From: Methylomicrobium sp.
GTDB taxonomy: Bacteria; Pseudomonadota; Gammaproteobacteria; Methylococcales; Methylomonadaceae
Direction: 5' to 3'
Length of the DNA: 8,460 nt
Assembly: GCA_007135635.1 (NCBI GenBank)
Contig: SLIO01000278.1
Coordinates: forward strand, 1 to 8,460
The notes beneath the pieces are model-generated. The model did no database searches and had not been told where the DNA came from. It was given only the letters and a program-made list of their open reading frames with translations. This document shows positions 1 to 6,772 of this stretch, piece after piece. A program made the position numbers and the translations under genes. Numbering within the stretch: position 1 is the first letter of the stretch; each line of letters opens with the position of its first letter.

Positions 1-24
1 AGTGTATTGGAAAGCAATCATTGA

Positions 25-58
25 CTCTTTCCTAAAGGGTTTATGTAGTAGGAAAGAG
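25..58. other. perfect 10-bp hairpin
   Basis: CTCTTTCCTA (25-34) is the exact reverse complement of TAGGAAAGAG (49-58), with a 14-base loop. No T-tract follows on either strand, so a standard intrinsic terminator is not supported. It may be the 3' end structure of a gene outside the window, or a repeat fragment. Confidence 0.4.
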
Positions 59-136
59 AACCGTTTCAACTGCTAACGCGAACATAGCCTTAATAATTAT
101 GATAAACAACGCAACTAACATAGTGATTCATGAGCA

Positions 137-304
137 ATGACACTCCACGAATCTTCATCGCCCGATTTTCGCAACACACGAGAGAAAAAATCGTATGGGT
201 TATTTCGCAATAAGCAAAAAAATCGGGAGGCCGATGAGGTCGACACTCAGTTCCGACACGTTTGGACGGAAGCCGATGTCAAACTGACCGGTTCGCATTT
301 TTAG
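137..304 (+). CDS. small orphan ORF, possible gene remnant
   Basis: An ATG-initiated frame of 55 codons ends at TAG (302-304); an in-frame TGA at 131-133 blocks any upstream extension. The predicted protein is basic and charged in its first half and ends in a tidy stretch, DTQFRHVWTEADVKLTGSHF, which reads like the genuine C-terminus of a larger protein. There is no convincing ribosome binding site and no membrane segment or known motif. It could be a small hypothetical protein, the decayed tail of a lost gene, or chance. I do not recognise the family. Confidence 0.25.
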   Translation: MTLHESSSPDFRNTREKKSYGLFRNKQKNREADEVDTQFRHVWTEADVKLTGSHF

Positions 305-421
305 CCGATTTCCAAGAATAAATACCCCGGATGGCACAGACTGATTGCCCCTATGCAAGACGCAAAAACAAGCGTGTATTGGGTATCTTAAATAGTGAAA
401 TTACTGCTTATTGGCCTTAAC

Positions 422-556
422 AAGTTATTCACAAAGCCTGTGGATAACTTTGTGTATATTTTGATGATTAATGCTATCAACCCGCACCAATATTACGACT
501 CGGTTAAATTGACCGATTTTTTATCCATTCTATTAATGCTTGATATTTAATAACTT
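422..556. repeat. left copy of a 135-bp diverged repeat with DnaA-box-like sites
   Basis: This segment aligns without gaps to 8032-8166. By eye the first ~105 bases are roughly three-quarters identical; the rest is weaker until the shared AATAACTT end. The ends form an 8-bp inverted pair, AAGTTATT (422-429) and AATAACTT (549-556). Near the left end are TTATTCACA (425-433), TGTGGATAA (439-447, the exact consensus DnaA box TTATCCACA on the minus strand) and TGTGTATAT (451-459, one mismatch). The right two-thirds is AT-rich. Candidates are a dispersed intergenic repeat, a miniature element or a DnaA-titration/regulatory site. Nothing else here supports a replication origin. Confidence 0.7.
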
Positions 557-630
557 ATAAAAAAACACCTAACTTAACCCAGATAAATACATCCCAGATT
601 TTGCTGCCGTCTTATTCACGTCAATTTGCA

Positions 631-656
631 TAAAAGCGGCTCATAAAGCCCAAGCC
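631..656 (-). terminator. possible weak intrinsic terminator of norR
   Basis: On the minus strand, just after the norR stop codon, GGCTTG (complement of 651-656) can pair with TGAGCC (complement of 638-643), including two wobble pairs, around a 7-base loop. The short run GCTTTTA follows. The stem is short and the T-tract poor, so this is tentative; position is the main support. Confidence 0.3.
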
Positions 657-661
657 ATTCA

Positions 662-2188
662 CTATCGCTTGATGGCCAAACGCTTGGCTAATCGATGAAG
701 GTTCCCTCGATCAACCCCTAGACGGCGTGCTGTTTGCGCCCAATTACATCCCGATTCGTCGTAAGCGGTCATTATCAATTGCCGTTGAAAGTCATCAACG
801 GCCTGCGACAGCGAAAAATTTTTACGATCCGGCATAACCGGCTCGAGTTGTGTAGCCGCATCATGTTTCTCGGCGAGATCCAGATCGCCCGGTTCCAGTA
901 TCACCGACCGTCCTCGTATCGACGAGGCCCTGAGCACTGCTCGTAATATCACATGTTCCAATTCTCGAACATTACCCGGCCAGCGGTAGCTTTGCAGGAC
1001 ATCAACAGTTTCAGCGGCCAACCCGACGCGAACAAGACCTAAACGCACCCTGGCCTGATTAAGAAAAAACCGGGCCAGCACAGCAATATCGACGATACGC
1101 TCGCGTAGCGGGGCAACATGCAAAGGATAGACGCTAAGCCTGTGATACAAATCAGCGCGAAAACGGCCTTCCTTAACCTCCTCGGCCAACTTACGGTTCG
1201 TGGCGGCAATGATTCGCACATCGGCCCGATGAATCTTATCGGAACCGATGCGCTGAATTTCACCGAATTGCACCGCACGCAACAATTTTGCCTGGATCGT
1301 CAAAGGCAATTCGCCGACTTCGTCCAAAAATAGCGTCCCACCCTTAGCTAATTCAAACTTACCAGCCCTATCGTTATTCGCGCCACTGAAGGCCCCCTTC
1401 ACATGACCGAATAATTCGCTTTCGGCCAACGACTCGGGCAAGGCCGCACAGTTGACATAAACTAACGCTTGATCCGCTCTCGATGAGCGAGCATGAATAA
1501 TCCGCGCAATAACCTCCTTACCGACTCCTGTTTCGCCAAGCAGCAGCACGGTCAAGTCAGAGCCGGCGACGATATCGATTTCGCCGCTCAGTTTTTGCAT
1601 GACTGGACTTTCACCCAAGATTTGATTGCTGCGTTGCAGATTTTCATTGACCAGTTCACTGGCAACCAGCTCTCGGTGTTTCGCCAACTGTTCCAACCGA
1701 TTGATATAAGACTCATAACGCAGCGACACCGTCGCCAGCGCGGCAAATATACGAAATACGCTATCGTCGATATGATCGAAGGCACCGGACTCCAACGAAT
1801 CCGCGGACAGCACTCCAAATAAGGTGTTTTCATTATACAAGGCACAACCGACACAGGAATGAACGCCGTTCGCCCCCTGCGCATCGGTGCTGAGCAGGCC
1901 GTCATAAGGGTCGGGCCTTGGATCATTAACCGGAAAACGTACCGGCACTCGCGATTGCATGATGACCGATAATCGCGGATGAAACTCCGGTTGAAACTGC
2001 ATATCGAGAACTTTAGAAACCAGACCCCGTGTCGCCACCGGAATCAATAAACCATCTTGATAACGCAAGAGGGCGCAAGCATGATTACCGGTAATTCTGG
2101 CAAATACATTCAAAAATTCGGTATAACGCTCACTCATCGACAAATTAGCCGTCAAGGTGAGCACTACTTCGCGGATGGCATTATCCAT
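662..2188 (-). CDS. norR: NorR-type nitric-oxide-responsive sigma-54 activator
   Basis: This 508-residue protein matches E. coli NorR (about 504) in length and architecture. The N-terminal GAF domain (about 1-165) keeps positions matching all five reported ligands of the NO-sensing non-haem iron: Arg72, Asp93 and Asp96 (in PDPYDGL), Cys112 (HSCVG) and Asp130, equivalent to E. coli R75, D96, D99, C113 and D131. The AAA+ domain has Walker A GETGVGKE (218-225), a sigma-54 contact loop GAFSGA (265-270, usually GAFTGA), Walker B LFLDEVG (286-292), FRADLYHRLSV (343-353) and WPGNVRELEH (403-412). A C-terminal Fis-type helix-turn-helix lies at about 482-504. In the family, NO binding to iron relieves GAF repression of the ATPase and the hexamer activates sigma-54 RNA polymerase. 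The ATG at 2186-2188 gives a family-like N-terminus, though the ribosome binding site is weak. It is divergent from the efflux operon; a paired GT-N7-AC operator 36 bp upstream suggests autoregulation. No NO reductase or flavorubredoxin gene is in view. Confidence 0.93.
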   Translation of the reverse strand: MDNAIREVVLTLTANLSMSERYTEFLNVFARITGNHACALLRYQDGLLIPVATRGLVSKVLDMQFQPEFHPRLSVIMQSRVPVRFPVNDPRPDPYDGLLSTDAQGANGVHSCVGCALYNENTLFGVLSADSLESGAFDHIDDSVFRIFAALATVSLRYESYINRLEQLAKHRELVASELVNENLQRSNQILGESPVMQKLSGEIDIVAGSDLTVLLLGETGVGKEVIARIIHARSSRADQALVYVNCAALPESLAESELFGHVKGAFSGANNDRAGKFELAKGGTLFLDEVGELPLTIQAKLLRAVQFGEIQRIGSDKIHRADVRIIAATNRKLAEEVKEGRFRADLYHRLSVYPLHVAPLRERIVDIAVLARFFLNQARVRLGLVRVGLAAETVDVLQSYRWPGNVRELEHVILRAVLRASSIRGRSVILEPGDLDLAEKHDAATQLEPVMPDRKNFSLSQAVDDFQRQLIMTAYDESGCNWAQTARRLGVDRGNLHRLAKRLAIKR

Positions 2189-2224
2189 TTCAACAATCCC
2201 AGACTGATCTTCTCAAAATATCGT

Positions 2225-2255
2225 GTTATTTAGACTCTTCATGAGTCAATATAAC
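2225..2255. promoter_or_regulatory. paired NorR-like operator (31-bp palindrome)
   Basis: GTTATTTAGAC (2225-2235) and GTCAATATAAC (2245-2255) both fit the GT-N7-AC pattern known for NorR binding sites. Their centres are 20 bp apart, about two helical turns on one DNA face. Together they form one palindrome with 13-base arms matching at 11 positions; the inner part GACTC-N5-GAGTC is exact. It starts 36 bp upstream of the norR ATG and could serve autoregulation as well as activation of the divergent operon. Site identity is inferred from pattern and location. Confidence 0.6.
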
Positions 2256-2314
2256 ATGGATCTATTCTCCCCCCCTATCCCGCCGTCACTGAGCCGGCAT
2301 AAAGCAAATCCATT

Positions 2315-2603
2315 TACTCCCTTTTGATTGAAAAACCGTCTAAGAATAAAAGCTAGGGGATGTGTCTATCGAGAACCGCCGTAAACCCATCCATGGGGCT
2401 TGACGGCAGTGCTCGAACGCCAGGTATGGCTTGTATTAGGGCAATGCAGGGCAGAAAAATGCTCCTGCATTTTCTGCATTCGTTACATCCCTGTAACTCA
2501 GCAATTGCCGAGGAGCAAAAATCTGCCCTGCTGCCGACATCCTCGCTAGCCACACCCCCCATACCTTCATAAAGTTAACCATTATTTGAGTATAAAGGGA
2601 GTA
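2315..2603. mobile_element. 289-bp miniature inverted-repeat element (MITE-like)
   Basis: A perfect 10-bp inverted repeat bounds the element: TACTCCCTTT (2315-2324) and AAAGGGAGTA (2594-2603). Read as TA-CTCCCTTT…AAAGGGAG-TA, it has the TA target duplication and CTCCC-type ends typical of non-autonomous elements related to IS630/Tc1-mariner transposons. It encodes no transposase. Inside are an independent hairpin at 2370-2415 (stems CGAG/CTCG, GCCGT/ACGGC, CCCAT/ATGGG) and the nested structure at 2422-2566. It lies between the paired operator and the promoter. An alternative is a dispersed palindromic intergenic repeat or structured RNA with a chance TIR; no other copy lies in this window. 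Confidence 0.5.
2422..2566. repeat. nested long inverted repeat inside the MITE-like element
   Basis: Four concentric pairings are visible: AGGTATGG (2422-2429) with CCATACCT (2559-2566); GCAGGGCAGA (2446-2455) with TCTGCCCTGC (2522-2531); TGCTCCT (2460-2466) with AGGAGCA (2511-2517); and an apical hairpin GTTACA-TCCC-TGTAAC (2482-2497). A competing local hairpin pairs 2451-2462 with 2467-2477 around TCCT, with one bulged A. The 21-base arms 2446-2466 and 2511-2531 match as inverted repeats except for one 4-base block. Such ordered symmetry is far beyond chance and implies a cruciform or folded transcript. Confidence 0.75.
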
Positions 2604-2633
2604 GCTTAACTTAGGACCCATTTCATCAACCAG

Positions 2634-2646
2634 TGTCATTATAACA
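2634..2646. promoter_or_regulatory. third NorR-like binding site
   Basis: TGTCATTATAACA contains GTCATTATAAC (2635-2645), a GT-N7-AC motif differing at one base from the site at 2245-2255. Its centre is about 86 bp upstream of the start point expected for the sigma-54-type promoter at 2700-2716, a normal enhancer distance. Pattern and location are the only evidence. Confidence 0.5.
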
Positions 2647-2699
2647 ACACACCCCGACACCTCGAAGAAATACCCTCTATTATTCAGTAATATACAGAA

Positions 2700-2716
2700 T
2701 GGCTCAATAATTGCTT
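2700..2716 (+). promoter_or_regulatory. sigma-54 (-24/-12) promoter
   Basis: TGGCTC-N5-TTGCTT matches the sigma-54 consensus TGGCAC-N5-TTGC(A/T) at all but one conserved base, with the invariant GG (2701-2702) and GC (2713-2714) exactly 10 bases apart. The expected start is near 2726, upstream of the lipoprotein gene. A sigma-54 promoter facing away from a sigma-54 activator gene is a typical arrangement. Confidence 0.6.
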
Positions 2717-2837
2717 TACCAATCCTCAAACAATGACGGAATATTCCAATCAACACTCTTAATTTTTTTCCATTCCGAAATCGCCAGCCAGTACCGTGAT
2801 TTATAGCAACCGAATAACTCAAGACAAGAATTCACCA

Positions 2838-3701
2838 ATGTCAGAATCTATTGTGAACGCGGCGTTAAGGCCTAACATAACAAACATCCTTGACTTCGGT
2901 TACGGCGCACTTTTTATTCGTTTGTGCAAACTGCCGCACAATCGCATCTCCGGCATCATGACCGGCATCATCATGTTATTACTTCTATTAGTGCTCTCCG
3001 GTTGCCTAGCCCCACCGATCAAAGCACCAGCTTATAAAACCGCGAAATTACGGCAAATCCTCGTCTTGCCGATCGAAACGCCGCCGCTCGAAGTCATCCC
3101 CGACCCCATTGAGAACCGCCTACCGGTGCAGCGTCATTTCCCAAACATGGAGATCGCAACGCCATTGACAAAAAGGATCTATCTCAATCCAGGCAACCTG
3201 CTAGTCTCGGGATTAATCAGCAATGATGATGTCGTTGCAGAGTTCGCCTTCGATAAAGATAAAGTATCGCATCGCCCCTCACTAGCCCCCATCGATCAAC
3301 ATTATTGGCTACCGAGCCTAGCCTTGGCTGAAAAATTGGTCACGCAATTAACTTTTAACAACATCAAACCCCAATTGAGTAGCCATTATTATCGCCTAGC
3401 CAGTTCCACGACACTGCCGAGCAGCGACCCCGTAGATTGGCGCAGAGCGGACAACGCATGGAACGAGCAAACACAATCTTCGGTGGACTACCGTTCGATA
3501 AAGGGCTCGACCGATTTTGACGCCGTTCTCGAAATCGGCATCGGACACTACCGGATCTTCGAAGGTCAAACAGCGCTAGAGATTCTCATGCGGTTCGTCG
3601 ACTGCGGACACGGCAATATCGGATTACCGCTTCGAAAAACGACTGCACATCCATCTAAAATACCCTTCGTCGAAGCCCCGCCGGTCAATGCTCAATTTTA
3701 G
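2838..3701 (+). CDS. predicted lipoprotein of unknown function, first gene of efflux operon
   Basis: The most useful feature is a lipoprotein signal: basic residues (KLPHNR), a hydrophobic run IIMLLLLLVLSG and lipobox LSGC, with the acylated cysteine at residue 56 when counted from the ATG at 2838. Asp is absent after Cys (next residues LAPP), so outer membrane sorting is plausible. The mature part has a proline-rich start and a phrase ILVLPIETPPLEVIPDP, then mixed globular sequence without a recognised domain. The start is uncertain: no candidate has a good ribosome binding site. GTG 2796, ATG 2838, TTG 2922 (which would give a normal 28-residue signal) and ATG 2958 (too few basic residues before the core) are all in frame. 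The frame ends 50 bp before the transporter gene in the same direction, so the protein may be an accessory of the pump. The C-terminus looks short and could be truncated. Function unknown. Confidence 0.7.
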   Translation: MSESIVNAALRPNITNILDFGYGALFIRLCKLPHNRISGIMTGIIMLLLLLVLSGCLAPPIKAPAYKTAKLRQILVLPIETPPLEVIPDPIENRLPVQRHFPNMEIATPLTKRIYLNPGNLLVSGLISNDDVVAEFAFDKDKVSHRPSLAPIDQHYWLPSLALAEKLVTQLTFNNIKPQLSSHYYRLASSTTLPSSDPVDWRRADNAWNEQTQSSVDYRSIKGSTDFDAVLEIGIGHYRIFEGQTALEILMRFVDCGHGNIGLPLRKTTAHPSKIPFVEAPPVNAQF

Positions 3702-3751
3702 CTTTGATTCGATACTTTAATAGATTCACAATATCTATGCTTTAGGCAGTA

Positions 3752-5332
3752 ATGAGCATCATTTACGCGAAAAGCCTGAAAGGGTGGCGCTTTGTCTTGT
3801 TCAACGGCTGCCTAGGCTTGAGCCATGCCTTGGTGCTATTCAATGCCGGGGCCTACATCGCGATGCTGCCCCGCGTCGCCGGAGGCCTCGGCATTCCGTT
3901 GAGCTATGCCACTTGGACGCAAACAGACTACATGATCGGCCTGGCACTGGCATTTCCGGTCGGCGGCTGGCTATCGCGGCGGATCGGCGAATACCGACCC
4001 TTTGTCGCGGCCTTTACGGTTTTTGCGCTGGCCTCGCTGGTTTGCGCCTACAGCTCGTCTTTTTATGCTTACTTGGCGGGGCGAATCGTCATGGGTTTTG
4101 CCGGCGGACTGACTCTACCCCTAGGGCAATCGCTGCTGATCAAGGAGTTTCCGGATAAACGCAAATCGGTAGGCATCGGAATCTGGAGCCTATTTACCTT
4201 GACGCCATTCACTTTCGCTCCCCCGCTGGGCGGCTTGATCGCCGATACATTGGGTTGGCGCTGGTTGTTTTGGATCAACATACCAGTCGCACTCGTGATT
4301 GCAGGAATAATCGGCTCACTGCTCTATCAGCGAGGTTACAAGCGGATCTGGCGGCGTTTCGACTTCACCGGCTTTATTTTAATAACCGTGATTCTAGGTT
4401 GCTTGCAATCGATTCTAAATCTCGGAAACGACTGGGATTGGACGAACTCGCCGTTGATCGATGCCTTGATCATCATCATGGCGATCAGCCTCGTCTATTG
4501 GATCGTTTGGGAGCTCGGCGCACGCTACCCGTTTTTGGATATCGGACTGTTCGCGCATCGCAACTTCACAATCGGCGCCCTATCGCTGTTTCTGGGCTTT
4601 CTTTGTTTTCAAGGCCTGCTGTCGATGCTGATCGTGCAACTGCAAATAACCCTAGGCTACTCGTCATGGCTGGCCGGACTGGTGTTTCTGCCGATGGCGA
4701 TTTTCGCGAAACCGATGGGCGGCCTATTCCATGAAATCATCAAACGCTTCGATGCACGCTTACTGGCTTCTTTTAATTTACTCGGCTTCGCCGCGACTTA
4801 TTTCTGGCTCAGCCGCTTCGATGCGACCGATGCCTATGCCGAACTGTTCTGGCCCAAACTTTTGGAAGGCATTTGTCTCGGCAGCTTTTTCGTACCTTTG
4901 ACCGCACTGATGCTGCACGGCCTGCCTCCTGAACGCCAATGGCGTGCCGTCGAATTGGCCGCTCTGATGCGAATTGCCGGAGGGGCGTTCGGAATCACGC
5001 TGCAAACCATCATCATCTATCAACGCAAGCCGCTGCATATGACCCGGATAGCGGAAATCCTGACGCCGCTCGACCCTCGCTACGATCAAGCCTTGGAACC
5101 CTTGCGCACGGCCGGTCTGTCCGAACAGCAGGCTTTCATTAAATTGGCCAAAATCGCCGAGCGCGAATCGGTACTCAACGCCATGAACGATGCTTATTGG
5201 CTGGCCGGTTGCCTGTTCGTTGGCTTGTCGATATTGGTTTGGTTCGCTTATCCGACCCAACAGCCGGCGAAACCGACTGCCGCTCGCGCACTAAGGCGCA
5301 AGGCTCAAGAAGCATTATCGGAGGGTCCATGA
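3752..5332 (+). CDS. emrB: EmrB-like DHA2 family MFS efflux transporter
   Basis: The 526-residue inner membrane protein fits the 14-helix, proton-driven DHA2 drug exporters (EmrB/QacA type, usually 500-530 residues). Visible marks are motif A, GGWLSRRIGEYRPF (71-84), between helices 2 and 3; a motif-C-like stretch TPFTFAPPLGG (151-161); and the family-typical WRWLFWINIP (169-178) followed by DFTGF (204-208). A long hydrophilic loop (about 425-483) precedes the last helix, as expected for the large periplasmic loop near the end of EmrB proteins. The tail is basic and cytoplasmic. The start codon has only a weak upstream AGG. The stop overlaps the next start as ATGA (5329-5332), implying translational coupling to the outer membrane factor. 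With EmrA and the outer membrane factor it would move substrates from the inner membrane to the outside. Substrate cannot be read from sequence; the emrB symbol denotes family only. Confidence 0.88.
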   Translation: MSIIYAKSLKGWRFVLFNGCLGLSHALVLFNAGAYIAMLPRVAGGLGIPLSYATWTQTDYMIGLALAFPVGGWLSRRIGEYRPFVAAFTVFALASLVCAYSSSFYAYLAGRIVMGFAGGLTLPLGQSLLIKEFPDKRKSVGIGIWSLFTLTPFTFAPPLGGLIADTLGWRWLFWINIPVALVIAGIIGSLLYQRGYKRIWRRFDFTGFILITVILGCLQSILNLGNDWDWTNSPLIDALIIIMAISLVYWIVWELGARYPFLDIGLFAHRNFTIGALSLFLGFLCFQGLLSMLIVQLQITLGYSSWLAGLVFLPMAIFAKPMGGLFHEIIKRFDARLLASFNLLGFAATYFWLSRFDATDAYAELFWPKLLEGICLGSFFVPLTALMLHGLPPERQWRAVELAALMRIAGGAFGITLQTIIIYQRKPLHMTRIAEILTPLDPRYDQALEPLRTAGLSEQQAFIKLAKIAERESVLNAMNDAYWLAGCLFVGLSILVWFAYPTQQPAKPTAARALRRKAQEALSEGP

Positions 5333-6772
5333 AAGGCAAATCGGCCAAAACTCGACCCGCCAGCGTTTGCCTACTGAGCTGCACTCTATTGATAGCCGGT
5401 TGCGCGTGGTTTCCCGAAAGTACGCAAAGGGCCAAGATGAATGATTTACCCGATATCGGTCGTACGCTCACTACAGCGCAACAACGGCTACCAGCGACCG
5501 ATCGATGGCCGGATCCGGCCTGGTGGGATATCCTCAACAATCCGCAATTGCAATCGCTGATCGAAACCTCGCTCGCCGACAACCCTGACCTAAAAGCCAC
5601 TGCGGCCCGGCTAAGCCAGGAGCAATCTATGGTCGATGCGCAAGCCGCCGAATTATATCCAACCGTTCATGCCAACATCACATTCAATGCACAGCGATTC
5701 TCCGCAAACAGCGTGCAGGTCAAATTCGCCGGAGAAAACTTTCGGCACATGCTGATCAATCCGTTGATTCTTCGCTACCACCTGGATTTTTGGGGACGCG
5801 ATAAAGCCGCGTTGCAAGCCTCGGTCGGCCGTGCCGTTGCCGTCGAAAACGAACTGGCCGACGCCAAACTATTGCTATCGCCCACCGTCGCGAAAGGCTA
5901 TTTCGACCTGAGCGAAAGCGCCGAAAAACTGACATTAATACAACAAATCGTGCAACACAAGGGAGCCTTGTTAAAACTCGAACAGACTCGGCTTGGTCGA
6001 ACGCTCCGCCCCATTGACTAACGGTATCGAATTGAATGCGGCCCGGGAAATCGAAGCCGCTTTTCGCGCTAAGGTCGACCTACAGCGCCATTTGCTCGCG
6101 GCGCTCGCCGGAAAAGGACCCGACTGGGGACAGAGCATCGTGGTCGACTCCAGCTTATTTCCGAAGCGTTTGAGCTTGCCGGCCGATCTGCCGTTGGGCC
6201 TGCTCACGCACCGTCCCGATATCGCCGCGGCCCGACTGCATGCCGAAGCCGCCGCCGAAGAAATCAAAGTTGCCGAAACCGCTTTTTATCCGGACGTCAA
6301 CTTGATCGCATTTACCGGACTGCATAGCGTCAGCATGACCGACGTTTTGCTGCAAGTTGCAAGTCTGGCTTATGCTGTCGGACCCTCGATCGAATTTCCG
6401 ATATTCGAAGGCGGCCGCCTGCGCGCCAATTTGACTTTTCAAGAGGCTACTTATGATGCGGCGGTGGAACGCTATAACGCCAGTTTGCTGCATGCCGTAC
6501 AGGAAGTCGCCGATGCCTTGACTCGCTGGCAGGAAATCGAAGCCAGATTGACTGAACAAAAACAATCGTTGGAGGCGGCGCTGACCAACGCGCACCTCGC
6601 GCAAGCCCTAAATCGAACCGGGCTCAACAATCGTAGCGATTTGCTAGAAGCCCGAATTCAGGTTTTGGATCAACGCTACCACTTGGCGTCGCTCGAAAAT
6701 GAACAATTCAAAACCGCAGTGCAACTACTTAAAGCCTTGGGCGGCGGCTATACCGAAAACGATAAATTATGA
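5329..6772 (+). pseudogene. NodT/OprM-type outer membrane efflux lipoprotein, frameshifted
   Basis: A strong ribosome binding site GGAGGG (5320-5325) fixes the ATG at 5329. The first frame (5329-6021, 230 residues) has a lipoprotein signal with lipobox IAGC (Cys25), the family opening WPDPAWWDILNNPQLQSLI and LDFWGRDKAALQAS, then stops. The next frame (open from 5975 to 6772) continues the family with ALAGKGPDWG, RPDIAAARLHAEAA, AFYPDVNL and PIFEGGRLRAN. Removing one base gives 480 residues, the normal length for these TolC-like channels. The shift must lie between 5975 and 6018; an extra C in the CCCC run at 6009-6012 is the best candidate, since dropping it restores a smooth L-R-P-L-T-N-G-I-E-L-N-A-A-R-E join. 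This is either a real single-base mutation or a sequencing error. The product would be the outer membrane duct of the pump. Overlaps link it to both neighbours (ATGA at 5329 and 6769). Confidence 0.88.

Larger units (their letters stand above)
305..661. other. intergenic region without a gene
   Basis: No supported gene lies here. The region holds the left copy of the 135-bp repeat (422-556), then AT-rich sequence, then a weak hairpin that may end norR transcription. Confidence 0.6.
2189..2837. other. divergent intergenic region rich in regulatory and repeat structure
   Basis: About 650 bases separate norR from the next likely gene. The region holds a paired NorR-like operator, a miniature transposon-like element, a third NorR-like site and a sigma-54-type promoter, each listed separately. 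Open frames across 2353-2572 exist on both strands, but they only mirror the palindromic element and have no protein features. Confidence 0.6.

Noticed and set aside
332..348. TGGCAC…TTGC, resembling a sigma-54 promoter
   Set aside because: The GG and GC are 12 bases apart rather than 10, and no gene follows on that strand.
422..556. Chromosomal or plasmid replication origin based on DnaA boxes
   Set aside because: Only one consensus box per copy, two diverged copies, and no dnaA, dnaN, rep or par genes nearby.
2353..2822. Open frames on both strands across the intergenic region
   Set aside because: They cover the palindromic element, mirror each other and have no ribosome binding site, domain or signal sequence.
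4069..5260. Long antisense frames inside the transporter gene
   Set aside because: They are shadows of a GC-biased coding region; the plus-strand product has clear family motifs.
5985..6021. Programmed +1 frameshift in the outer membrane factor gene
   Set aside because: No recognised slippery codon-stop arrangement or stimulatory site is evident; a one-base insertion or sequencing error is simpler.
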